Source: Siphonodentalium dalli
Lineage: Eukaryota; Mollusca; Scaphopoda; Gadilida; Siphonodentaliidae
NCBI GenBank assembly: GCA_032622095.1
Contig: CP136066.1
Span: 115,217,319 to 115,281,318 of the forward strand
DNA: 64,000 nt
Reading direction: 5' to 3'
Below the pieces are notes generated by a model. The model had not been told where the DNA came from and made no database searches. It was given only the letters and a program-made list of their open reading frames with translations. Position 1 is the first letter of the stretch. The number at the start of each line of letters is the position of its first letter. Shown in pieces: positions 33,273-44,142 of the stretch. A program made the position numbers and the translations under genes.

Positions 33273-36200
33273 TTAAAGATCAGCAGTATACATGATGCAT
33301 GAATCTATATAGGAGTCGCCACTCGCAAACAATCTCATGTAACATAATACACTTATGAACGAGAAGCAGTCTGTGAATAAACTATTTTCATTGGGAATAT
33401 CTGAGGGATCAAGTCCGCCCAGCGACTGGCATCCAAATGCATACATTAGAAATTCATTGCAAGACAATTGATCCATCGTGACAAAGATTGAGATACCGTG
33501 GACATTAATAATTCTATACCAGAAGCAGTTCTTCAGTTGAACTATATGTGGTGAGAAACAATGGAGAAACATGTGTTCAACCTGGTTATGGTACAAATGG
33601 CCACAGTGTTTGCAGATAGTATTATTATCATATGTCGTGCGGTTGAGAATGTTAGCCATTTGTACCGCTTTCTGTAGATAATTAGGGTTGTGCCAACAGA
33701 GCTTCCATCCCCTCCAGGTAGACATATGGCAAGGTTTTACTCTGCGAAAAAACTCAAGGGAGTCCACTCGTTCAGGTTGATTTGGTTGTGACGTTGTGTG
33801 AGACATATTCTGTTTCACAATAGCTTTCCAATGTGATTGAATAGGGAAGAATCCTGTTTCAGCGAATGATGTGAGATACTCATATAGGTTGTATTTTGTA
33901 AGAATAGGAATAATGTCTCCTGTGAAGCCAATTGGAGGGCGTTTAAATATTATATAACCATGTAGATTGAATAGGAAAATGCGGAGAGCGACACGGTGGT
34001 TGCATGGTAAATTTATTAAGGTGCCCATGAATAAAAGTTTTTTCTTTTCAATTTCGAGTCTGAGTGGATTGACTCCGAGCAGAGACAATGCGATTTCTGT
34101 GCTCGCCCTTGTCGGTAGACCTTGAATTGTTTTGATGCACATGCGGTAAGATCGCTCAAGTTGTAATATGTTGGCTTCTGATAGCCGGTACCACATCTCA
34201 CAGCCGTAGAGAGCTTTCGGGAGAACCACGTGTGTAAATATGGTCAGCTGAGAGATCGGCGAAAGACATTTCGTGGTAAATGACCTGCATGCACCGAAAA
34301 ATGTTTTCCGCATTATCTCACATGACCTATCAATGTTCGTTTTACGATCTGATCTGCGGCTTTGTGGTATTCCGAGGTGCACTACACTCTCCACTTCTGC
34401 TAAGTTATTCTCACCAAGAATCCACTTTGTGTTGATACATTTATTTTTGTTAGTTCGTTTGTGATCAAAGACTACTACTTGGCTTTTTGTAACCGAATAC
34501 TCAAATTTCCAGGTGATGCTGTAGTTGTGACATATGGTGAGGAGCTTCTTTAAGCCTCCCTCGGAAAATGACAATAAGCACACATCATCGGCAGTTGTGG
34601 GACAGGCACATGATACAGAGTCTACGTGAAGACCTTCAGGTGCTTCAGAAAGCGTATTAAGGAGATCGTCGATGTAGAGCAAGTACAGGAAAGGTGACAT
34701 GATGCTCCCTTGCCTGGTTCCTTGTTCTACACAGAATTGATCAGAGTGAATATTATAGCACCTTATTACACTCTTGATGTCAGTGTACATGCTAGCAATA
34801 ACTCTCAGTATACGTCCACCGATACCTTTTCCATGTAACTTATATATTAGACCATCGTGCCACACACGATCAAACGCCTTTTGTGAATCTAGAAAGGCGG
34901 CGTATACCGTAGAGTTATTGCTGTGTCCGAATTCAACACTTTCCTGTAAAAGAAAAGAGGTAACACTACACCCGATACCCTTCTGGAAGCCATTTTGAAG
35001 GTAGTTTGGAAATTTTGAGAATAGTTCAGATTGTAAAAACCTTTCCAGAATAACTGATTCAAAGAGCTTATAAATAACTGGTAACAAAGTAACTGCCCTG
35101 TAACTATCTGGGTTGTCAATAGGCTTTGGATCGCCTTTATAAATTGGGACTATTACTCCGATCTTCATATCATTGGGTATAAACTCATGGTCTAACATTG
35201 AAGAGAATAGTTTCCCGAGTATATAATAAAGTTTGGTCGGACCGTGTATTAGGTGTTCGTTAACTACCCGTGTGAGGCCACCGGCCTTGTGTTTCTTAAG
35301 TTTTTGGATGGAAGCACGAACTTCACCATCCGACACAGGGTAGGAAAAATCAACATATGGTCCCCCTACATGCTCATTGGGGACCCGAAGTTTTCTGACA
35401 GTATCTTCCACATGAGCTTCGAAAATGGGATCCCGATGAATACCCCTTTTAAAAAGATTTCCGAAGTATACTTTCCAACCATCCACGATGTCCTCTGGGT
35501 CTCTGAGTGTGGAATTTCCAAACTTCATTTCAGATCCTGCACTAATGCCACACCTATTACTGGTTTTAATGGCCTTCCAGAAGGATGCCTGGTCATATTG
35601 TGCATACAGTTCAATAGTGCGTGTACGTTGTGATTTAAAATTTGCCACTGATGCACGATGGCGTCGACGGAATTCTCGCTTGGAGTTTTTATAATCACGA
35701 AAATATTCATTGTCTAGGCCTGTTGGGCGACCGACCGATATCCAGCGCATCCGATATTTTCTCATGTTCACATGGAGTGTCTTTAAATCGGTGTTCCAGT
35801 AAGATTTGATGTTGCGTTTGCATTTTTTTGGAGGACTAGCTCTCTTGGAAGCACCGATGAGAATATCAATCAAACTGGAGTATAAATGGGTTATGTCTGA
35901 TGTACTCGATAGCGGCATGTCCAACAGACCAAGCGCATGTGTTACTGAGGATTTGTAAACATCCACATCTAGCCTAGACCATTGGATATTTGGTTCGTTA
36001 TGACAATTTGGGACACTTTGTGCTTTTGTAATATCAAATGTAATATTGCATAATATTGGTCTGTGGTTAGAGGTATTCAAAGATTCGTCATCGAGGATTT
36101 CGATACTGTTGACCAGGTCTGACTTGCAACGGTGCATTATAATGTGGTCGATCATAGACGTTGACACATTATGATTATAAGGTGCATATGTGTGATCTGG

Positions 36201-36944
36201 CCCTTTACAAATATCGAGAGTGACAAGCGACACTAGCCCTTTTGAATTCAGGAATTGACCGAATTCAGTGGATCTGGAGTCCCGTTTGTGGTTTTCAATG
36301 GGTACATGGTGTCTGTCACCTTTAAAATGAGCATTGAAATCACCCATCAGGATGATGCATCCTTGTGAGGAGAATTCAGAAACAAGATCTGCAAGGAGAT
36401 TTAAACAGTCGGTGAATTCAGACTCAGTATAGTTTGTATTAGGCAGGTATACCTGAAATATATAAACACACTCACTGAGCCCTATCTGCAGTCTAATCCC
36501 AATGATCCTTTCGTGATCAATATCTATAATAGATACTCTGTCGGAATGCTTTTGATTAACGATAAAAGCAACACCATCTCTGGTAAATTGGCCGCCGGAT
36601 TTTGTGGTAATTGTTCGACCTGGTTTCCCTAAACCGGCATAATTGACATGGATCTGATCGAGAGATGACATGTTCTCCGCACCTAACCAGTGTTCCGATA
36701 TGCCCACTATGTCGTATTCAGACATGTTCAGAAGGCTGGTCAGGTACAGGGAACTTGAAGTTAGGCCAGTGGCATTCCATGTTGCAATTTTAATACTGCG
36801 TTGTGTGCATTGTGATGTGCGACAATTGACATGATTATGGTTGTTAGCCATGATTGGTTGATTTTGAAGAGTTTTTAAAGTTTCGCCACCGTCTGCAGTA
36901 TAGACCTGTGGGCCAGAAATCATCGAGAATTGTTCTGGTGGCAC
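33273..36944 (-). CDS. LINE1 ORF2: endonuclease-reverse transcriptase
   Basis: The open frame is 1,223 codons; the likely start is the ATG at 36851 (residue 32), giving 1,192 aa, because the frame begins at a GTG. It nicks the target and copies element RNA by target-primed reverse transcription. The N-terminal APE-like endonuclease shows ATWNATGL (N57), GISEHWL (E84), GDFNAHF (about 201), SMIDHII and SNHRPI (about 293). The RT shows DSYRAVTLLPVIYKLFE, GFQKG, LDSQKAFDRVW (about 690), GTRQGSIMSPFLY and TADDVCLLS (about 785). A CKHC-H-C zinc knuckle lies near 1118. All catalytic residues I can check are intact and there is no stop, so the protein may still be functional. Confidence 0.93.
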   Translation of the reverse strand: MPPEQFSMISGPQVYTADGGETLKTLQNQPIMANNHNHVNCRTSQCTQRSIKIATWNATGLTSSSLYLTSLLNMSEYDIVGISEHWLGAENMSSLDQIHVNYAGLGKPGRTITTKSGGQFTRDGVAFIVNQKHSDRVSIIDIDHERIIGIRLQIGLSECVYIFQVYLPNTNYTESEFTDCLNLLADLVSEFSSQGCIILMGDFNAHFKGDRHHVPIENHKRDSRSTEFGQFLNSKGLVSLVTLDICKGPDHTYAPYNHNVSTSMIDHIIMHRCKSDLVNSIEILDDESLNTSNHRPILCNITFDITKAQSVPNCHNEPNIQWSRLDVDVYKSSVTHALGLLDMPLSSTSDITHLYSSLIDILIGASKRASPPKKCKRNIKSYWNTDLKTLHVNMRKYRMRWISVGRPTGLDNEYFRDYKNSKREFRRRHRASVANFKSQRTRTIELYAQYDQASFWKAIKTSNRCGISAGSEMKFGNSTLRDPEDIVDGWKVYFGNLFKRGIHRDPIFEAHVEDTVRKLRVPNEHVGGPYVDFSYPVSDGEVRASIQKLKKHKAGGLTRVVNEHLIHGPTKLYYILGKLFSSMLDHEFIPNDMKIGVIVPIYKGDPKPIDNPDSYRAVTLLPVIYKLFESVILERFLQSELFSKFPNYLQNGFQKGIGCSVTSFLLQESVEFGHSNNSTVYAAFLDSQKAFDRVWHDGLIYKLHGKGIGGRILRVIASMYTDIKSVIRCYNIHSDQFCVEQGTRQGSIMSPFLYLLYIDDLLNTLSEAPEGLHVDSVSCACPTTADDVCLLSFSEGGLKKLLTICHNYSITWKFEYSVTKSQVVVFDHKRTNKNKCINTKWILGENNLAEVESVVHLGIPQSRRSDRKTNIDRSCEIMRKTFFGACRSFTTKCLSPISQLTIFTHVVLPKALYGCEMWYRLSEANILQLERSYRMCIKTIQGLPTRASTEIALSLLGVNPLRLEIEKKKLLFMGTLINLPCNHRVALRIFLFNLHGYIIFKRPPIGFTGDIIPILTKYNLYEYLTSFAETGFFPIQSHWKAIVKQNMSHTTSQPNQPERVDSLEFFRRVKPCHMSTWRGWKLCWHNPNYLQKAVQMANILNRTTYDNNTICKHCGHLYHNQVEHMFLHCFSPHIVQLKNCFWYRIINVHGISIFVTMDQLSCNEFLMYAFGCQSLGGLDPSDIPNENSLFTDCFSFISVLCYMRLFASGDSYIDSCIMYTADL

Positions 36945-37524
36945 TGCTGGGTATCGTTATTCTAGCTGCGCGACAATCAGGATTCTTGCTGCTGAATACT
37001 TTGACGTAGGATGGAGTAATTCCGTTGCTCGTGAGATACTCCCTTATATCCGCTTGTCCTTTATGATTGGGAACGCCCCCGACGTAAAAACTTACATTCC
37101 TCTGATATTCTCTGGATTCAGACTGGTTATGTTGATGTCGAGGATGCACGTCATTCTCTGGAAGTGAAAGATCCATTGGTATTGAGTTTCCCATTGAGAA
37201 TGACGGGATTGACTTGTCCAGATTATATGCGGACTGAGTTTGTGTGCGACGACGACTCGGTGAATTCGCTGACCTATCACGAGTACTGTTACCTGGATTA
37301 TTGAGTAACGGGTCAGACTGCACATGTGACTTGATTGAGTCACACCCGCTTACGTGAGCAGACCTAATCGAACTGTTATTCGGCTGGGTGGCTAATTGAT
37401 CCGTATGCGGCGATGTCGGGTTTCGCTCCACGTCAGAGCGCATAGTACTGTTCACTGGGTGATTGGCCAACGGCACAAAACATTCGTTCACATAAGCCAC
37501 AAGCGAACTGTGCTTGAAATTCAT
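36844..37524 (-). CDS. LINE1 ORF1, N-terminally truncated
   Basis: The frame is open from the truncated 5' end; the first ATG is at 37524 and the stop at 36844. The last 90 residues form an RNA-binding-like domain: SFYVGGVPNHKG, REYLTSNGI, AARITIP and DDFWPTGLYCRRW, the same layout as the C-terminus of LINE2 ORF1. The middle is S/N/R-rich and probably disordered. LINE2 ORF1 has 520 aa, so more than half is missing here, including the coiled coil. The stop codon overlaps the ORF2 start as ATGGCTAA, a geometry that fits termination-reinitiation coupling. Confidence 0.8.
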   Translation of the reverse strand: MNFKHSSLVAYVNECFVPLANHPVNSTMRSDVERNPTSPHTDQLATQPNNSSIRSAHVSGCDSIKSHVQSDPLLNNPGNSTRDRSANSPSRRRTQTQSAYNLDKSIPSFSMGNSIPMDLSLPENDVHPRHQHNQSESREYQRNVSFYVGGVPNHKGQADIREYLTSNGITPSYVKVFSSKNPDCRAARITIPSSATRTILDDFWPTGLYCRRWRNFKNSSKSTNHG

Positions 37525-37673
37525 GTCGGCCGCAAACACTTAAGTACAAGTACAATCGATAACATTTTGGCTTTCCTATTTTCGAGGCAAAAAATTGATA
37601 AATAAATATTTGTAGGTCAAATCACTAATCCCCTTGAATCTTGATTCAATCCTATACTCTTATTACATACACA

Positions 37674-37746
37674 TGTCGATGTCAGATCGCCATATCAAAC
37701 GAGCTGCCGCAGGCAGCGAGTTTGATGCAGCGATCTGACATCGTCA
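37674..37746. repeat. Hairpin 35/3/35, copy B
   Basis: Identical to the hairpin at 23023-23095. Confidence 0.8.
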
Positions 37747-37955
37747 ACGAGACGTGATACTGCAGCCCATAGCACTTCACTGTACCGATAAAGCGTTTAT
37801 TATATGACACATTTTTGGTTCATCCCATGTCACAAAGGGCAAAACTACTTCGTTAATTATACTACACGCGCAACAATAGAACAGATCCGTTTACGCTTCA
37901 AACGACCTGGCAAATAGTTCCCAACTTCCGGTGACCTAATTTCACGGGATACTGA

Positions 37956-38600
37956 GGTGACACTCCACAGTTTCGAATTATCAGTAGGGGTAAATTTCTT
38001 AGAATAGAGTACCAGTGTTTTCTGTCACCATGGGTGTGGTATGTTTATTGAGAGAAGGTTAGTTATGAATTTGTGGATTTTTAGAGGATGTCTTTGAGTT
38101 TTGAAAAATATTGTTTCAGGTGACCTTGACCCCACCAGTATGAAGTAGTAGCGATTTCTGCGAAACAGTGGCTCCAGACACCAGCGTGACATTTTAGCAC
38201 CTAAAATTTGTCATCTGCATGAAAAATATTTTTTAAAAACTTACAGTGGTGAGAAGTTTGAAATTTTTTGATATTTTTGTGAGGAAACAGTGTTCTTCCA
38301 GACAACATAGGCGGCTATACCATAGATCTTCTGGTTTTTGTGTCCCACAAGCCTGAAAATCGCTTATTTTGGTCATTTTTGCATCAAAATTTCATTTTTC
38401 AGGCACACAATCAAGGGGCATAACTCTTGCTACCCCATTAAAATGACAATTCTGTACCAAAATCTTTAAGCCTAGTATGTGCTCAACCCAGGTATATATA
38501 CATTGTATATGTGTTGTGGGATCACATTTCGGTTATTTTTCATTGAATTGATGCCCCCTTATTTTTGCACCAATCCCTGCAGAAACTGTGGAGTGTCACC
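37956..38600. mobile_element. MITE copy 1 of the composite, 645 bp
   Basis: Bounded by ggtgacactccacagttt and aaactgtggagtgtcacc. The body includes 'ggggcataactcttgctacc', a phrase I associate with bivalve non-coding DNA. No coding frame. It appears identical in length and sequence to copy 2. Confidence 0.85.
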
Positions 38601-39443
38601 TTCAAGACCAGCAAATAGCACCATTTTCATCTGTCAACTTGACAAATATTGTTACTGAAAATCATTTTTTAGCAAACCTGTTCAGTTAGAAGGAACATTT
38701 TATGGTAGATACACCATTCTTCTATGCATATTCCAATACAGGTTGTCTTTAATCATATAAATTGGTGGGGATATGGAGTCTTGGAGCAGGGGGGGGGGGG
38801 TGGTGGTGGTGGTTCATGTATATGGTTATTGGTGATTTTTCAGATGATGGGTACTTTTTCATGACATCATATGCTCCTTGAATCTTAGCTGAAAAGGCTG
38901 ATATTGTGACATTACACAGTATACAACAAGATTAGATATTCAGTCTTTCTTATTCACAAGTGTGAAATATAATAATACAGGTTTCCTTGGTCATATTTCA
39001 CTTGACAACATATTGTTCATGTGATGTCATCACCTTGTAAAGCTTTCCCTTAATGCTAAATAAGACTTGGAATTTTTTAACCCATAGTTTTGGGAGAGTA
39101 TTAAAGATAGTTGTTGTATGAAATATTATGTTTTATTTTGATATCTGAGGAAAATATGCATCTCATAATATATTTATACAACATTTTAGCATTTCAGACC
39201 TTTTTCAAGCTATAGATGATGGTTGAATATATCCATTTTTTCACTACGTCCAGCATAACGTCATTGGGTTCTGAAAGACCCAAAAGGGGTGAAATCATGG
39301 GGGTGCATGTAAATCCCCACCCAATCTTGCTGCCTGTGATTGCAATAACGCATGGGGTGTAATATATCATTTTAAGCGGTATAATGCAGAGAATATGGAG
39401 GTGTGGTCCCTATTAAAGATTAATAAAATTGCATTTCCCTTAA
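38601..39443. other. 843-bp passenger between the two MITEs
   Basis: AT-rich unique sequence with a poly-G run (38791-38800) running into tggtggtggtgg. No reading frame with a recognisable motif. Its origin is unknown; it could be genomic DNA captured by the flanking MITEs. Confidence 0.6.
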
Positions 39444-40088
39444 GGTGACACTCCACAGTTTCGAATTATCAGTAGGGGTAAATTTCTTAGAATAGAGTAC
39501 CAGTGTTTTCTGTCACCATGGGTGTGGTATGTTTATTGAGAGAAGGTTAGTTATGAATTTGTGGATTTTTAGAGGATGTCTTTGAGTTTTGAAAAATATT
39601 GTTTCAGGTGACCTTGACCCCACCAGTATGAAGTAGTAGCGATTTCTGCGAAACAGTGGCTCCAGACACCAGCGTGACATTTTAGCACCTAAAATTTGTC
39701 ATCTGCATGAAAAATATTTTTTAAAAACTTACAGTGGTGAGAAGTTTGAAATTTTTTGATATTTTTGTGAGGAAACAGTGTTCTTCCAGACAACATAGGC
39801 GGCTATACCATAGATCTTCTGGTTTTTGTGTCCCACAAGCCTGAAAATCGCTTATTTTGGTCATTTTTGCATCAAAATTTCATTTTTCAGGCACACAATC
39901 AAGGGGCATAACTCTTGCTACCCCATTAAAATGACAATTCTGTACCAAAATCTTTAAGCCTAGTATGTGCTCAACCCAGGTATATATACATTGTATATGT
40001 GTTGTGGGATCACATTTCGGTTATTTTTCATTGAATTGATGCCCCCTTATTTTTGCACCAATCCCTGCAGAAACTGTGGAGTGTCACC
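39444..40088. mobile_element. MITE copy 2 of the composite, 645 bp
   Basis: Same orientation and apparently identical sequence to copy 1. The right flank is the tga that continues into segment B. Confidence 0.85.
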
Positions 40089-40223
40089 TGATATGGAATT
40101 TCAAAGGATACTGATACGGAATTCATAGAATACCGATACGGCTCACGACCAGACAAGCGTTTTCCGACTGCTCGGAATTTATCGCCAAACAATAGTGGTA
40201 TTTGTAAGGGATTAGTGGTAGTC

Positions 40224-40299
40224 ATATAATAATATTTATTATTACTACTATTTATTATTATTTGTATATATTTATTATTATTATTATTTATTATCATTC
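40224..40299. repeat. (ATT)n microsatellite, copy B
   Basis: Matches 23437-23512 including interruptions. Confidence 0.8.
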
Positions 40300-40386
40300 T
40301 GACTCCTGTGCTCTGACTGTCAGTGTCAGTGTCACTGAGTCTGACTCTGAGTTCTATTAGTTATATTTCTTTGAAAAACTTAAAAC

Positions 40387-40464
40387 ATGACGATGACGGG
40401 GACGTCGTATGCTATTGTCGTTGGCTATTATGCCGTATACGACAGAATTTCCTCGACCATTTGA
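40387..40464 (+). CDS. Short ORF, 25 codons, unidentified (copy B)
   Basis: Duplicate of the ORF at 28052-28129. The upstream sequence differs beyond 40316 because the CpG-richer zone of A is absent here. Confidence 0.15.
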   Translation: MTMTGTSYAIVVGYYAVYDRISSTI

Positions 40465-40541
40465 AATACCTTTCCATGTTGATTTCTGTTGAATAATTCG
40501 TCCTCTGGAAGGTTGAATGGCGTGCGCTCAACGACCAATAT

Positions 40542-42075
40542 ATGCTGCACGTTATTTTCAAGGATGTGGATCAGGAGTTTCGTTTTGTTCTTCTTCAAAT
40601 ACATCTTTCTAATTTGAACAACCTCCCATCAGTTATCAACAACCAACCTTTGCAGTTCAACTTGAACAATAAATTATATATTATATATAGGACTAGGCCT
40701 ATATATATTTTTTTATTTTGTGCCTTATACTATATATTCGAAATCATTTATCGTTATGGGTGAACACATGTAATTATCATACTTGTTAAGTTTATCGCCT
40801 ATTATTGTGTAATCTAATTTAATTACTGCTGTGTATAGGAAATGAACAATGATTAATGTTATATTCAAAGTTGTGTACATAGTGTATATACGTTTTGCTT
40901 GTTCCACTGTTATGTGACTTGTGCAATAAATCAATCAATCGATTATGATTTGACACTAGCCATTTACGCCAATAGTTTTGGCGTGTCTAAATGGATACAA
41001 TCTGGCGAACTTTTGCCCAATTTTACTTATTCCGGTCGTCATTTTGTCCCTATTTGTCCCTAAAGTAGGCACAAGTGGTTCATATCTGACATCTAATTAG
41101 TATTCAGATCACTGGTGTGTTCGAGTTCGGATATTCTGGCCATTAAAACTAATTACAGAGTTTTTAAATTTAGTTTTAAATCTATTTTAATTTGACCGGA
41201 CACTGAAGGGCCAAATCTTCGTGATATGGCTCATAATTATCAGATATTGATTTAACATTGTATATATATATTTTTTAAGTGTAAACTTTCTGGTGAAATA
41301 TAGTAAAAAATGCCAAACTTGCCAAATTTTGTCCGCCATTTTGGATGGCAACAATATATATATGGTTTTTTTTGCATGTTTATGCCATCTTTATAACTTA
41401 AAGTTAAATTCCATTCAAGTTTATATTCCATATAGTCCAGGAGATATTGGCCGACCTTTGCACCCCCAGAACTTAATAAAAAAGTGGCCGCAGAGATTCC
41501 AGACAAGATGGCGTCCATCATGACGGCCATTTTTTATATGCACCAGGTATCTTTGATCGCCGTTATAGTAAAGATGATATCACAAGCGGTCTTGTTTTCC
41601 GCTCGATTCGTTATGCCAATATACAACCCTTACAAACTAGCCAAAAATCTGACACCAAAACCCAATATGGCGGCCGAGATGGCCGCCGAAATGTGAGAAT
41701 TGCTATTTTTCTGACTTTTCACCATCTTTCGTTTGTCTCTGTAGGAAAATGTGGGCATCTTGGCGTGATTTATTGTATCGAAGAGTCATTGACGAACGCA
41801 CGGGGACCATAATATGCATTCTTTGCTGGATATTTTTTCCGGTATCACGTTTTCCCAAATCCCGGTATAATCCGGTTAAAGCCGAATCGACGAAAATAAC
41901 TGTAGCCAAATAATAGCCATCTATTAGTTCAAACATAGCTCGTAGCCTTCTGGCAGGATGAAAACCCACAATTAATAATCGCGATGTCGATGTGGCATTT
42001 CGAAATCCATTCTCCACTAAGGATCATGGTCAAGAAGTGTGGGTAGTCGGTACATCATTATGGTCTTCTCCTTAG
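40542..42075. other. Copy B of the non-coding stretch 28207-29740
   Basis: Matches A at offset 12335, including the AATAAA-TCAA end near 40925-40942 and the atggcggcc motifs near 41465-41695. No gene called. Confidence 0.4.
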
Positions 42076-42167
42076 CAGATATGCATCTGTCCAAGGGAAT
42101 GGGGCAGCTAGCAACATTCGAAACACTGCCGAAGTTGTCCACGTATGACAATGCGTTGGCTAAGTTT
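42076..42167 (+). CDS. Candidate host-gene exon, 92 bp (copy B)
   Basis: Exact copy of the exon at 29741-29832, with the same acceptor (cttctccttag) and gtaagt donor. This copy lies nearer the next candidate exon (49547-49677). Confidence 0.5.
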
Positions 42168-42571
42168 GTAAGTTGACGAACCATCTATATTGAGAAGTGA
42201 CTAGCTAACTGGGAAGTTCGCCAGGTTGGTTTAAACATATGTATTACCAATAAGTATATAACAATACATATTGGCATTGGGATTGGAGGACAAGTGCGAT
42301 CCACTTATACATAACCCCCTCTCCCAATTGCCGTTATAACACTGATATATAATACATTTGGGTTGTCAACACAATAGGTATAACATATTTACAAGTGTAT
42401 ACATATATCATTGTATATTATTTGAAGTATAGTTTGTATAGTCTCACCATCCCACCAATTCTACATAATTTCAATAAGATTATCAAGTAGCTGTTTTAAA
42501 TGTCATACATGTGTACACCTCGTTGTGCATTGATAACATTTTACAATTTGCATTCAAATGATGCGAGCGTC

Positions 42572-43805
42572 TTAATAGAACTTTGTAGGATTTTCCTCTT
42601 GCGTTGTATCTCGTAAGTAATTATGCACAGCTTTAAAGATATGTTCATTTTCTAATTGTTTTAAGTTCGGGTCACCAAATATTAATGTCTTAACAGAATG
42701 TATATTAAAGCGCAGAAGATTATTAAGAAGTGTAATTCTTTCTTCAAAGTGTAAGTGGCATTCAAAAAAATAGTGGAAAGCACTTTCTACAGAATGTCCA
42801 CACCTACATGTAGCAGAAATTGCTATATAATTTTGAAGTTTATCAGCTTGTAGATTACTACATTCACACATCAGTTTACAATGAAGGATGTTTAATAGCC
42901 GTTTACCATATGAAAAATATGTTGGTGGTTTTAATGGCTTAGTTACTAGTGCTTTCTTGAACCTATCGAGTGGAATGATTCTTTCTTTTTTTTCATCCAA
43001 TTTGTTCCAATCCATGACGCATGTGGGGAAGAAAGTTTTATCTATTCTTTTGCTATTTGAAATGGGACGATTTAAATTTGATGCATTTCTCAGTTCGTAT
43101 AATCACATTTATCCTTAACCTTTGACGGAAGAAGCTGAGTTAAGTAGGCGGGGGCTTTGCCGTTTACAATATTGTAAAATATACTCATTCGTTTAACATA
43201 CCGCCTACTTTCCAGCTTCTCCCATCCGAGTTCAGTGAGCAACCTATCATGCGGGACCGATTTTGTACAACCTGTAACTATACGCGCAGCTTCGATCTGT
43301 ATATCATCTAGTCTTTTTAATAGATATGCAGGTGCTCCAAACCATACACAACTAGCATATTCCATTAATGGACGGACGTGAGATAAATATAATATTTCGA
43401 GAGTCTGACGGTTGAGAAGATATTTCAGTTTTCTCATTTGGGAAAGTCTTGCATAGGCTTTAGTACATATATTTTCGATATAAATATTCCATGATAATTC
43501 TTCTGAGATGTCAATACCCAGGTGTGTGTGACTGTGCGTACAATCAAGGGTAGCTCCATTGAAAACTATATCTAGTTTTATCATATTTTCTTTACTTGTA
43601 AACAGCAGTACTTTAGTTTTGGTACTATTGAATTTGACTATCTACTTTTCAGCCCATTCATTGATTTTCCGCATGTCATTATTTATCGACGATTCTAAAG
43701 TTTGTAGATCAGAGTTTGCATTCATGAGACATGTATCGACGGCAAATAGTCTTAGCTCGGGACTCTAAATGGTCCGCAGTGTCATTTATATATATGAGAA
43801 ACATA
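42572..43805 (-). pseudogene. LINE4 RT C-terminal remnant (copy B)
   Basis: Same as 30237-31470: C-terminal Cys-His cluster (42572-43015), post-RT region (43090-43584), FAVD in place of FADD (43735-43746) and an in-frame TAG at 43642-43644. The matching upstream RT half resumes at 45164 beyond the FLYWCH element. Confidence 0.85.
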
Positions 43806-44142
43806 GAGATGTTCTCACATATCCGGCATAGTCTGTATCGGCAGTTACTTAGGTTTTTAACTGTTTTTACAGTTTTTTCATTTGGGCTGATTTACCGGTA
43901 TTTCATTTGAACAACAGTTGCACTTAACGGTAGCCACATAGAGATGTTCTCACTTATCCGGCAGGTATTGTTTCGGAGGTAGGTGTGATAATCCTCAACA
44001 TGAAAGAGCTACCGCTTATAGTATGTATCTGTTATCAATTACGATATCATATATAAGAATTGTTTTTGTTTTGAATATAACTTATTTTTTATACTTGTTG
44101 AAATATTTGACATATCGTACAGTTAACAAAGAGCGTTCTCAT

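Larger units (their letters stand above)
32821..37537 (-). mobile_element. LINE1: 5'-truncated APE-type non-LTR retrotransposon
   Basis: The element is 4,717 bp on the minus strand. The 3' end (left) is ggaataaacaatctctctct, an AATAAA followed by a CT repeat. The 5' end (right) is cut inside ORF1 at 37537. ORF2 is full length and uninterrupted. The flanks are the end of segment A and the start of segment B rather than a short target duplication. It shares domain order and its 3' ending (ggaggaataaa) with LINE2, so both belong to related families. Confidence 0.9.
37956..40088. mobile_element. Composite insertion: two identical 645-bp MITEs around 843 bp
   Basis: The outer ends are ggtgacactccacagttt and its inverse, an 18-bp inverted repeat. 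The insertion duplicates tga (37953-37955 and 40089-40091), and segment A preserves the empty site at 23302-23304. A 3-bp TNA target duplication is compatible with PIF/Harbinger-type elements (family knowledge; assignment is inference). The two MITEs occur as direct copies, and the central 843 bp has no ORF with a known motif. The composite appears to have inserted as one unit. Confidence 0.85.

Noticed and set aside
35253-35633. 126-aa plus-strand ORF
   Set aside because: It is antisense to the well-supported LINE1 ORF2 and has no motif of its own.
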